Assembly: GCA_049698775.1 (NCBI GenBank)
Contig: JBAVYM010000038.1
Span: forward strand, 1 to 56,997
Length of the DNA stretch: 56,997 nt
Origin: REEB76 sp049698775
GTDB lineage: Bacteria; Pseudomonadota; Gammaproteobacteria; Natronospirales; REEB76
Reading direction: 5' to 3'
Numbering within the stretch: position 1 is the stretch's first letter; each line of letters begins with the position of its first letter. A program made the position numbers and the translations under genes. The notes under the pieces were generated by a model that was not told where the DNA came from, made no database searches, and saw only the letters and a program-made list of their open reading frames with translations. Positions 49,801-56,997 of the stretch are shown here, piece after piece.

Positions 49801-51272
49801 AAAAGAGACTTCCTGCTCCCTACGGCCTTGAGGGCCATGATGGTGTTTGTATACAACCGTCAACAGAAGAGGAAGTCTCAGTGAACACTATAACCATTGG
49901 CGTTGATTTAGCGAAGAGTATGTTTTCGGTGTGTGAAGTTGATGCGGCAGGTCACGTGCTGGGTCGGCGGGATCTGGGGCGTGAGGCTTTTGCGCTGTGG
50001 TTGGTACAGGTGCCGGCCGGTACGGTGGTGGCGATGGAGGCGTGCAGTGGCGCCCATCATTGGGGGCGGCGCTGCCTTGAGTCTGGCCTGCAGCCGCGGC
50101 TGATGGCGGCGCAGTTCGTGAAGCCGTTTCGCAAGAATCTTACGGCCAAGAACGACCACACCGATGCTGAGGCGATTGCCACGGCCGCCCGGCAGGGCAA
50201 TATGCGCTTCGTGCCGGTGAAGAGCGTCGAGCAACAAGCGCGGCTGTCGTGGCACCGGGTGCGCGAGGGCTACAAAGTAGAGAGCCTCGCGATCGGCAAC
50301 CGCCTGCGCGGACTGCTGGCCGAGTTCGGGATCGTGGTGGCGAAGAGCGAGGTGGCGTTGCGTCGTGGGCTGGCGAACCCGGATAAGCTCGCGGCGTTGC
50401 CTCGCGAAACGAACGAGCTGCTGAGTGAGCTCGGTGCACACTGGGCCGAGGTGAAGGAGCGCCTCGCTGCGTGCGGGTACGCGCAATCATAGGGATCGGA
50501 CCCCTCACGGCCGATGCCGCGGTCGCGACACTCGGCTCGGCCAAGGACTTTCGCAACGGCCGACAACTGGCGGCCTGGCTCGGTTTGGTGCCGACTCAGT
50601 ACTCGAGTGGCGGACATACGCGGCTGGGCACTATCAGCGGCCGGGGGGATGCGTACCTGCGCACGCTGCTGATCCAGGGCGCACGCAGCAGCCTGCAGCG
50701 CGCCCAAGCGGTCAGCGCGGAGAAGTCCACGCCCGAGCAGATCTGGATCCGGCAGTTGGCCTGCCGCATGCCGTTCGGCAAAGTGCTGGTGGCCATCGCC
50801 AACAAGCATGCGCGGCAACTGTGGGCGATGCTCGCGCACGACGAGGTCTACGATGCCGAGGCGTGGCTGAAGCACCCCATGGTGCAGCGCCCCGCCGGCA
50901 AGCGCGCCTGCACGGTGGTGGCCGCCATGACATGAATGGGTTCCACGTCAGCGCGAAGCAGTAGCAACGGGTCAGACCCACCCGGAGAGAACCTGACTAA
51001 CTAGCCGGCCGTCACCAGGTGCTCCGGTTGATCTCCGGACACCGACGACACCGCGGATTGAATGAGGTCTCCGGGCGCGGTTTATACTCTGGTCCGCACC
51101 CGCACCATCGGTGCAACAAGACCGTTTACGGAAATGCAGTCTGACAACGTTGCAACACCGCATCGAGCTGACCAAGCCGCATTCGGCCACGAGAACACCA
51201 CGCTGAACAGCGAAAGCCTGAAAGCTCAAGGCCAGAACATCAGGCGCGCGGTATTGACGGGAAGTCTCTTAC
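49801..51272 (+). mobile_element. Decayed IS1111-type (IS110 family) insertion sequence
   Basis: The borders are estimated from subterminal inverted repeats AGAGACTTCC (49801-49812 area) and GGAAGTCTCT (51261-51270 area), which frame the transposase gene and a long untranslated right end. A further copy, AGGAAGTCTC, lies just before the transposase start. Subterminal repeats are characteristic of the IS1111 subgroup. The roughly 325-base right end (50936-51260) has no gene and is where IS1111 elements encode their bridge RNA. Exact ends are unknown. Confidence 0.65.
49881..50935 (+). pseudogene. IS110/IS1111 transposase, frameshifted with internal deletion
   Basis: Two frames make up one DEDD transposase. 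The first (49881-50492, GTG start) has the RuvC-like domain: TIGVDLAKSMFSVCEV, VVAMEACSGAHHWGRR and NDHTDAEAIATAARQGNMRF. The second (from about 50471) holds the C-terminal Tnp domain: IIGIGPLTADAAVATLG, LGLVPTQYSSGGHTRLG and GRGDAYLRTLLIQGARS with the catalytic Ser region. At the junction the usual 20-30 residue linker is missing and the frame shifts, so the gene is inactive unless recoded. GGAAG precedes the GTG. Confidence 0.85.
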
Positions 51273-51338
51273 GGACTAGTTAGGCTGAGCTAGGTACTGG
51301 ACTGTGTTGCGCGTTTCGGTTTTGGTGCCTTTCCCTCC

Positions 51339-51770
51339 CTAGACTGACAACTCTCCTCTGTGGCTGCTATAGATCGTTATGCCATTGCCATCAGGATCGG
51401 CCAACTGGAAATAGTCGTGACCAAAGAATTGGTCTTGAGCAATTTCATCTGCCGACAATCCCTTTTCCATTAGAGTCGTCCTATACAGTTCCAGATCGCT
51501 CCTGGACTTGCCGTCAATCATCAAGTCGAGTCGCTCATTAAAAAAAGCACTGCGCTGGCCAAGATGGCTGGAACTTAATGAAAATGGCAGCTCATCATTT
51601 TTATTAAAAAGCAAAATGTGTGTTCCGCCTCGCAATTCTATGATTGCCATATCAGGAAATATCCCAAACGGACGCAAGCCCAATGTTGTATAAAATTTAT
51701 AACTAATATCAATATCGTTAACCTTCATGACAAAATGTCCGAGGGATGCAGTAGGTAAATTGTTGTTCAT
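51339..51770 (-). CDS. VOC-family (glyoxalase/bleomycin-resistance fold) protein
   Basis: A 143-residue vicinal-oxygen-chelate protein. LGHFVMKVNDIDISYKFYTT at the N-terminus and the closing FQLADPDGNGITIYSSH are typical; the second motif supplies a likely metal ligand. The family includes glyoxalases, dioxygenases and antibiotic-binding proteins; no specific role can be given. The gene is far more AT-rich than the window average and lies next to a decayed IS, so horizontal acquisition is likely. TAGGAGGA precedes the ATG. Confidence 0.85.
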   Translation of the reverse strand: MNNNLPTASLGHFVMKVNDIDISYKFYTTLGLRPFGIFPDMAIIELRGGTHILLFNKNDELPFSLSSSHLGQRSAFFNERLDLMIDGKSRSDLELYRTTLMEKGLSADEIAQDQFFGHDYFQLADPDGNGITIYSSHRGELSV

Positions 51771-52534
51771 ATTTTATTAATCCTCCTAAAAAATCGGCAG
51801 AAACTGTTATCCACCGATTTTATGCAGGGTGCATTTTCTATCTGGGACCTAACTTGAATTAGGCGGACGAATTTTAGGAAGCATTGTCGTCTAATGTCAA
51901 CTAAAACCACTTTGTTCCATACAATCACCTTGCCATTGTTTTAGGGCGGCCTAAAGTACTCCGCATGGATTCTCCTGCTAGCGCCGCCAAGCCGCCCAGG
52001 CTGCTTGATCAAATTCGAAAAGCAACTGAGCTCAAGAAGACTCTGATTAATTCGTCGCACCGGCAAAAGCCGGTGCCCAGGCACTTGAAATGACTGGATT
52101 CCGGCCTTTCTCAGTTGTGCTCCTGCATTTCTGGGACTTCTGCCATCCATGGCGGTCGCGCCGGAATGACGAAAGATGAATTATTCAGGCCCTCAGGCAT
52201 TGATGGTCTGCCGGCGGCTGTCCACGCCGAGAAGCTTGAAGTCCGGTGCGTGCTTGCCAAATTGCATAACGGTGTGTCGCAGGTAATCATGTCTTTTCAC
52301 ACATCCTCAAGATGCGTTCTATTTCAAAGACAGCCTAGCAGGGTGTAAATGCCCGCCCACGGTCGGTATGGCTGAAACCTATGAGCGGATATTGCTGCCG
52401 CGGCCGCTGGAAACAAACTGTTACAAAATAGAGCAAATGCGAAACACATTATCTCAGCCATTGGACTATGGTTTGCGCCAGGGAACCGACACTGGGTTGG
52501 TTCACACAACCATAGCTTTTGGGAGATTGCATCC
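51771..52534. other. Long intergenic region with a family C repeat
   Basis: 764 bases without a supported gene. The only structure I see is the full-length family C repeat at 52051-52173. Short open frames within it translate the repeat and have no ribosome site. The left third is AT-rich like the adjacent VOC gene and may be part of the same acquired segment. Confidence 0.6.
52051..52173. repeat. Dispersed repeat, family C full copy
   Basis: Begins TTCGTCGCACCGGCAAAAGC and ends GCGCCGGAATGACGAA, with CTGGATTCCGGC in the middle; TTCGTC and GACGAA are the inverted ends. It matches the copy inside the permease gene at 31737-31822, with extra bases in its right half. Confidence 0.75.
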
Positions 52535-53023
52535 ATGAGGTCCAAACGAATTTTGATTGTCACAGCCGTCATCGCCTTATTGGCAAGCGGCACGGCATTC
52601 GCCGCCTACCGGGGGCACCATCGTCCCACCTTCGGCCTGTTCGGGCCCAGGGTTGTTGAGCAATTGCATCTCAACAGTACCCAAACGCAGTCGCTCGATG
52701 CCATCAAGTCGGAACGCAAGGCGCTCTTCACCCAGTTCCGCGACCAGCGCCGGGCAATGATGACGGCGTCCGAGACCGCGCTTAAGAGCAATACTCCCGA
52801 TCTGCGCGCTCTGGCGCAGCAGAGAAATGCCGCCATGGATCAGATGCGCGACAAAATGCGCAAGATCCAGGGCGACGAACTGAATCTCTACGACAGCCTT
52901 ACGCCACAGCAGAAAACGGTGGTGCGCGACTCTCTCCTGAAGCGCATGTCATTCATGCAAAAACACTGGCATCACGGAAATTGGCAGCAATCCCACGGTC
53001 CTTCGGATTCAGGCTCATTCTGA
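52535..53023 (+). CDS. Spy/CpxP-like periplasmic chaperone
   Basis: A 162-residue protein with a signal peptide (about residues 1-24, cleavage after AFA) and a helical, charged mature part containing the LTxxQ signature (SLTPQQKTVV) and QLHLNSTQTQSLDAIKSERK, an early copy of the same pattern. Spy and CpxP are dimeric, cradle-shaped chaperones induced by envelope stress. His-rich ends (RGHHRP and KHWHHGNW) suggest metal binding as well. GGGAG precedes the ATG. It has its own terminator. Confidence 0.88.
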   Translation: MRSKRILIVTAVIALLASGTAFAAYRGHHRPTFGLFGPRVVEQLHLNSTQTQSLDAIKSERKALFTQFRDQRRAMMTASETALKSNTPDLRALAQQRNAAMDQMRDKMRKIQGDELNLYDSLTPQQKTVVRDSLLKRMSFMQKHWHHGNWQQSHGPSDSGSF

Positions 53024-53029
53024 CGTTAC

Positions 53030-53069
53030 AGGCGGACGGGCTTCCTCCGTTCCGTCCGCCTGCTTTTTC
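53030..53069 (+). terminator. Rho-independent terminator of the Spy-like gene
   Basis: AGGCGGACGG and CCGTCCGCCT form a perfect 10-bp stem with a 12-base loop, followed by GCTTTTT. It begins six bases after the stop codon. Confidence 0.9.
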
Positions 53070-53102
53070 AGCGATACAAGTTCTCGGGTTTGAGAACGTG
53101 AG

Positions 53103-53519
53103 ATGAAGGGTCACCTTCTGGCAACTGTGCTGGCAGCGGCGACCATCTCCGCCTGCGGCAACGCGCCCAGCAAACCGCAACCTGCGATTACCTTCGTCAC
53201 GCATATCGCAGACGATGGCTCCAAACTCTTCGTGTTCAGCCTGCAATCACCCCAAACCGGCGGCTCCGGTAGACATGGACGTGGCGGCATGGCTCGAGGC
53301 GGGCGTGGGGGCATGAATGACGGAAATCAGGGCGCCAGCCAGATGCAACAGAATTTCGATGGTTTGCTACAGGCGAAACTGATGGACACCGGGTTCTGCC
53401 GGGACGGATTCGTGCAACAGGACCGGACAACGGAAAGCGGCTTTATCAGTGTCCGCGGACAATGCCGGGATAAAGCGACACCCGAAGACCGGGCGCGTTT
53501 CAAGAACAGCGACGATTGA
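53103..53519 (+). CDS. Hypothetical lipoprotein
   Basis: A 138-residue protein with a lipoprotein signal (lipobox ISAC at residues 15-18), so it should be membrane-anchored in the envelope. The mature part has a Gly/Arg-rich linker (GGSGRHGRGGMARGGRGG) around residues 57-75 and a C-terminal segment with two cysteines (FCRDGFVQ and RGQCRDK), which may form a disulfide. I do not recognise a family. It follows the Spy-like gene after a terminator, so a functional link is only suggested by position. The ribosome site is weak. Confidence 0.7.
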   Translation: MKGHLLATVLAAATISACGNAPSKPQPAITFVTHIADDGSKLFVFSLQSPQTGGSGRHGRGGMARGGRGGMNDGNQGASQMQQNFDGLLQAKLMDTGFCRDGFVQQDRTTESGFISVRGQCRDKATPEDRARFKNSDD

Positions 53520-53675
53520 TGCCACCGCGCCTGGCTTTGCGCGGTTTGCAGAATCTCCGCGTGCGGCCAAAATCCGCGGTCATAATGTCTATCGGCGCCC
53601 TTACGGTCGAAAATGCCGCGCCAAGCAAGTAAACTAGACACCCTTTTTCTATACCCAGTCGCAGAGGCTCCGCCC

Positions 53676-54845
53676 ATGTCCCGCAATTACCTGTTCACCT
53701 CGGAATCGGTCTCGGAAGGCCACCCGGACAAGGTGGCGGACCAGATTTCAGACGCCGTGCTCGATGCGCTGCTGGCCCAGGACAAGCGCTCGCGCGTGGC
53801 CTGCGAAACATTAGTAAAAACCGGCATGGTGATCGTGGCGGGCGAAGTCACCACCGACGCCTGGGTGGATTTGGAACAATTGGTGCGCAAGGTCGTCAAG
53901 GACATCGGTTACACCGCCGAGATGGGCTTCGACTGGGAAACCTGCGCGGTGCTGAACGCCATCGGCAAACAATCGGGCGACATCGCGCAGGGCGTGGACC
54001 GCAAGAATCCCGAGGAACAGGGCGCCGGCGATCAGGGTCTGATGTTCGGCTATGCGACGAATGAAACCGACGTGCTTATGCCCGCGCCGATCACTTACGC
54101 GCACCGGCTTGTGAAGCGTCAGGCAGACGTGCGCAGGAGCGGCAAGTTTCCCTGGTTACGGCCTGACGCCAAGAGCCAGGTCACGTTCAAATACGAGAAC
54201 AGCAAAGCGGTGGGACTTTCGGCCGTAGTGCTTTCCACGCAGCATTCGCCGGACGTAGCATACAAGACGTTGCAGGAAGCGGTGATGGAGGAAATCATCC
54301 GGCCGGTGCTGCCGAAGGAATGGATTGGCCGCGACACCCAGATTCACATCAATCCCACCGGCCGCTTCGTTATCGGCGGGCCGGTCGGCGATTGCGGCCT
54401 GACCGGTCGCAAGATCATCGTGGACACCTATGGCGGCATGGCGCGTCACGGCGGCGGCGCGTTCTCCGGCAAGGATCCTTCCAAGGTAGACCGCTCGGCT
54501 GCGTATGCGGCGCGCTACGTGGCCAAGAATCTGGTGGCGGCAGGGTTAGCGGAACGCTGCGAAATCCAGGTGAGCTACGCCATCGGCGTGGCGGAACCCA
54601 CTTCCATCAGCGTAGAAACCTTCGGCACCGGCCGCCTGAGCGACGAACAACTCACCAAATTGGTGCGTGAGCATTTCGACCTGCGTCCCTACGGCCTCAT
54701 CAAGATGCTCGACCTGATACGGCCGATTTACCGGAAAACCGCTGCCTATGGCCACTTCGGCCGCGAGGAACCGGAATTCACTTGGGAACGGATTGATAAG
54801 GCAGCCATATTAAAGGATGCCGCAAAAATAAAGGCGGTAGTTTGA
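53676..54845 (+). CDS. metK: S-adenosylmethionine synthetase
   Basis: A 389-residue enzyme of normal length. Motifs: LFTSESVSEGHPDKVADQIS at the N-terminus, GDQGLMFGYATNET in the middle and the phosphate-binding loop GGGAFSGKDPSKVDRSAAY. It makes SAM from methionine and ATP. I start at MSRNYLFTSES, where all homologues begin; the upstream frame adds 21 unrelated residues. No SAM riboswitch is seen upstream. The SAH riboswitch and ahcY follow. Confidence 0.97.
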   Translation: MSRNYLFTSESVSEGHPDKVADQISDAVLDALLAQDKRSRVACETLVKTGMVIVAGEVTTDAWVDLEQLVRKVVKDIGYTAEMGFDWETCAVLNAIGKQSGDIAQGVDRKNPEEQGAGDQGLMFGYATNETDVLMPAPITYAHRLVKRQADVRRSGKFPWLRPDAKSQVTFKYENSKAVGLSAVVLSTQHSPDVAYKTLQEAVMEEIIRPVLPKEWIGRDTQIHINPTGRFVIGGPVGDCGLTGRKIIVDTYGGMARHGGGAFSGKDPSKVDRSAAYAARYVAKNLVAAGLAERCEIQVSYAIGVAEPTSISVETFGTGRLSDEQLTKLVREHFDLRPYGLIKMLDLIRPIYRKTAAYGHFGREEPEFTWERIDKAAILKDAAKIKAVV

Positions 54846-54872
54846 TTTAACGCCCACAACAGGCAGCTTCAC

Positions 54873-54944
54873 AACTCAAGGAGCGCTGCAGCCGGAAAGT
54901 CCGGCCAGGCTTGAGAAGCGAAGTGATTTTCACAACGGCGCTCG
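54873..54944 (+). promoter_or_regulatory. SAH riboswitch upstream of ahcY
   Basis: The conserved SAH (ahcY-type) riboswitch core is plain: CTCAAGGAGCGCTGCAGCCG, the hairpin with GGAAAGTCC, then GGCCAGGCTTGAG, which pairs back to CTCAAG, and the closing CAACGGCGCTC, whose GGCGCTC pairs with GAGCGC to form the pseudoknot. It senses S-adenosylhomocysteine and turns ahcY on. It lies 28 bases after the metK stop and 21 bases before the ahcY ATG, so it controls ahcY separately from metK. Confidence 0.93.
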
Positions 54945-54965
54945 TTTATTTTGTGGAGACACACA

Positions 54966-56381
54966 ATGAACGCAGTCGTGAACAAGAAATCCCCGGATCA
55001 TTTCGTCAAGGACATCGGCCTCGCGGACTGGGGTAGAAAGGAAATCAAGATCGCCGAGACCGAGATGCCCGGCCTGATGGCGGTGCGCGAGGAATACAAG
55101 AAGCAGCAGCCATTGAAGGGCGCACGCATCGCCGGTTCGCTGCACATGACCATCCAGACGGCCATGCTGATCGAGACTCTTAAAGTGCTCGGCGCCGACA
55201 TTCGCTGGGCCTCCTGCAATATTTACTCCACCCAGGACCATGCGGCTGCGGCCATCGCGGCCGACGGTACGCCGGTATTTGCCTACAAGGGCGAGAGCCT
55301 GGACGAGTACTGGGAATTCACCCACCGCATTATGGAATGGGGCGACGGCGGCACGCCCAACATGATCCTGGACGATGGTGGCGACGCGACGCTGCTTGTG
55401 ATCCTGGGCGCGAAGGCGGAGAAAGACACCTCCGTCATCGCCAGACCCGCAAATGAAGAAGAGACCGCGCTGTACAAAGCCATCAAAAAACGGCTGGAAA
55501 CCAAGTCGGGCTTTTATTCGAGGATTCTCGCCAATATAAAAGGTGTGACCGAAGAAACCACCACCGGTGTACACCGACTCTACGAGATGCAAAAGGCCGG
55601 CACCTTGCCCTTCCCGGCCATCAACGTGAACGATTCGGTCACCAAGTCCAAGTTCGACAACCTCTATGGTTGCCGCGAGTCGTTGGTGGACGGCATCAAG
55701 CGTGCCACCGACGTAATGATCGCTGGAAAAATTGCGTTGATCGCCGGTTACGGCGATGTAGGCAAGGGCTGCGCGCAGTCATTGCGCGGACTCGGGGCGA
55801 CGGTATGGATTACCGAAATTGACCCCATCTGCGCGTTGCAGGCGGCCATGGAAGGTTACCGCGTCGTGACCATGGACGAGGCCGCCGGCCAGGCGGACAT
55901 CTTCGTAACCGCCACCGGCAACCTGGACGTGATTACCCACGCGCATATGGCAAAGATGAAGCACAACGCCATCGTCTGCAACATCGGCCATTTCGATTCC
56001 GAAATAGATATCGCCAGTCTGCGCAAATACAAGTGGGAAAACATCAAGCCGCAGGTGGATCACGTAATCTTTCCGGACGGTCACCGGATCATCGTGCTGG
56101 CGGAAGGCCGTCTCGTGAATCTGGGTTGCGCCACCGGCCATCCAAGCTTCGTCATGTCCAACTCCTTCACCAATCAGGTACTGGCGCAGATTGAGCTGTA
56201 CGCCCACGGAAGCAAGTACCAGAACAAGGTGTACGTGCTGCCAAAACACCTGGACGAGAAAGTCGCGCGGCTGCATCTGGATCGCATCGGCGTGCACCTG
56301 ACCAAACTCACATCAAAGCAGGCCAAGTACTTGAGCATTGACGTGAATGGACCGTACAAGCCGGATATTTACCGCTATTGA
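54966..56381 (+). CDS. ahcY: S-adenosylhomocysteine hydrolase
   Basis: A 471-residue enzyme that splits S-adenosylhomocysteine into adenosine and homocysteine and so relieves product inhibition of methyltransferases. NAD site GYGDVGKG at residues 261-268; substrate-site segments GSLHMTIQTAMLIETL and CNIYSTQDHAAAAI; C-terminal KYLSIDVNGPYKPDIYRY. GTGGAG precedes the ATG. The length over 465 is the long bacterial/plant-type form with an insertion after residue 140. A terminator follows, so metF is not part of this unit. Confidence 0.97.
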   Translation: MNAVVNKKSPDHFVKDIGLADWGRKEIKIAETEMPGLMAVREEYKKQQPLKGARIAGSLHMTIQTAMLIETLKVLGADIRWASCNIYSTQDHAAAAIAADGTPVFAYKGESLDEYWEFTHRIMEWGDGGTPNMILDDGGDATLLVILGAKAEKDTSVIARPANEEETALYKAIKKRLETKSGFYSRILANIKGVTEETTTGVHRLYEMQKAGTLPFPAINVNDSVTKSKFDNLYGCRESLVDGIKRATDVMIAGKIALIAGYGDVGKGCAQSLRGLGATVWITEIDPICALQAAMEGYRVVTMDEAAGQADIFVTATGNLDVITHAHMAKMKHNAIVCNIGHFDSEIDIASLRKYKWENIKPQVDHVIFPDGHRIIVLAEGRLVNLGCATGHPSFVMSNSFTNQVLAQIELYAHGSKYQNKVYVLPKHLDEKVARLHLDRIGVHLTKLTSKQAKYLSIDVNGPYKPDIYRY

Positions 56382-56420
56382 GAGTTGCGGCAAAAGTTTG
56401 CCCGGACGCAGCAAAAACAA

Positions 56421-56450
56421 GAAAAGCCCCTACAAGGGGCTTTTCTTTTT
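56421..56450 (+). terminator. Rho-independent terminator of ahcY
   Basis: GAAAAGCCCC and GGGGCTTTTC form a perfect 10-bp stem around TACAA, followed by TTTTT. The A-run on the other side may let it work for the opposing PilZ gene too. Confidence 0.95.
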
Positions 56451-56495
56451 ACGACACCTGATAAACCGATTTGATGTAGAGGGCTGAGGAAGGCC

Positions 56496-56873
56496 TTAAT
56501 TGAATATCCGCCGCCAGTATGGAAAATCACTGCCTGCGATGTCGAGTATCTGGATACCCAACAGATAAGCATCTTCCTCATTCGCCGGGCGGCACCACCG
56601 GGTTTCGCCACGCAGATGGAAAGAATCCTCGTAGCCTTCCATATTGATGACCAGTTCCACCAGCTCCCCGGGATGCAGTTCCCGTTTGGCGCGCGCCTGG
56701 AATCCGGCGGCTGAAATATCCACGGTCTTGCAATACAGCACGTTGTTGGCCGGATCTTCGTCGGTGTTGTCCAGCTTGCGTATTACGACGCGTTCTTCCC
56801 GGCGCAAGCGCGGATATTTTCTGCGCTCCTCCGGTCTGTTCATGGTTTTTCTTCCAACATTGGGCGCTTCCAT
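56496..56873 (-). CDS. PilZ-domain protein
   Basis: A 125-residue single-domain PilZ protein. RRKYPRLRREERVVIR holds the RxxxR cyclic-di-GMP contact, and TVDISAAGFQARAK is the second motif (D-x-S-x-x-G). It probably binds cyclic-di-GMP and acts on motility, pili or exopolysaccharide; the partner is unknown. GGGAG lies just before this ATG; a second ATG ten codons on, with GGAAG upstream, is equally plausible. The remaining 82 bases of the window on its promoter side show no further gene. Confidence 0.88.
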   Translation of the reverse strand: MEAPNVGRKTMNRPEERRKYPRLRREERVVIRKLDNTDEDPANNVLYCKTVDISAAGFQARAKRELHPGELVELVINMEGYEDSFHLRGETRWCRPANEEDAYLLGIQILDIAGSDFPYWRRIFN

Positions 56874-56997
56874 TGTTTCTCCCACCGACGCCGCACCGCG
56901 GGATGCGGCCGGCACGCGATTAAAGTAGCGAATGCCCGTGATTACCGCAACTGGCCCCCGCCGGGGCGTGAGGACAGGCCGGTGAACGGGGTAAAAT

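Noticed and set aside
49626..49863. Small minus-strand gene before the IS element
   Set aside because: The frames have no ribosome site and no familiar motif, and extend into the IS end.
51941..52348. Short open frames in the VOC-Spy intergenic region
   Set aside because: They translate the family C repeat and lack starts with ribosome sites.
53520..53675. Possible SAM riboswitch before metK
   Set aside because: No SAM-I, SAM-II or related core could be found by eye in the 156-base leader.

Overview
The window reads as chromosomal DNA of a gammaproteobacterium with medium-high GC. The main argument is gene order. The blocks rnpB-rsmI/lpoA-yraN-diaA, sspB-sspA-petCBA-degS-murA-ibaG, kdsD-kdsC-lptCAB-rpoN-hpf-rapZ and tkt-gap-pgk-pyk are all classic gammaproteobacterial arrangements, and protein lengths and motifs agree. 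I cannot name a genus from sequence alone. Many neighbours overlap by ATGA or GTGA, so the core is compact. Several blocks look trimmed: mlaFEDCB is missing between ibaG and kdsD, and ptsN and ptsO are missing around rapZ.

Layout. 1-2.4 kb: end of an RND multidrug efflux pump with its outer-membrane channel. 2.4-8.2 kb: RNase P RNA, rsmI, divergent lpoA-yraN-diaA and a GlcD-type flavoprotein. 8.2-9.4 kb: a REP/RAYT repeat island with a RAYT transposase, six REP hairpins, a relic of a second RAYT gene, and a 57-codon gene framed by perfect inverted REPs. 9.4-16.9 kb: macrodomain protein, sspB, sspA, cytochrome bc1 genes, degS, murA and ibaG. 17-23.2 kb: Kdo synthesis, LPS transport, sigma-54, hibernation factor and rapZ. 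23.3-30.5 kb: a Lys-rich peptide, patatin, orphan ParA, penicillin-acylase family enzyme and two FtsX-type permeases without an ATPase. 30.8-39.2 kb: eight co-directional genes (ABC-2 exporter, HXXEE membrane protein, BAAT-type hydrolase, CIA30/CBM-like protein, DesK/DesR-like two-component pair, exported amidohydrolase). 39.2-45.2 kb: lower glycolysis plus transketolase. 45.3-48.9 kb: thioesterase, a second ABC-2 exporter, a YIG-motif protein and a 3-methyladenine glycosylase. 48.9-53.5 kb: RRM protein, a MITE-like element, a decayed IS1111-type insertion sequence, a VOC protein, a Spy-like chaperone and a lipoprotein. 53.7-56.9 kb: metK, an SAH riboswitch, ahcY and a PilZ protein.

How the genes work together. 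The core is housekeeping: envelope building (murA, kdsDC, lptCAB, lpoA), envelope stress and proteolysis (degS, sspB, spy-like), respiration (petABC), central carbon metabolism and the methyl cycle. The accessory content sits in three places: the REP/RAYT island, the 30.8-39.2 kb signalling/export/hydrolase cluster, and the repeat-rich 48-52.5 kb stretch.

At least four families of dispersed palindromic repeats occur. Family A (REP) has ten copies and is tied to the RAYT gene. Family C has one copy read through in frame as the N-terminus of an ABC permease. No tRNA, rRNA or CRISPR array was seen.
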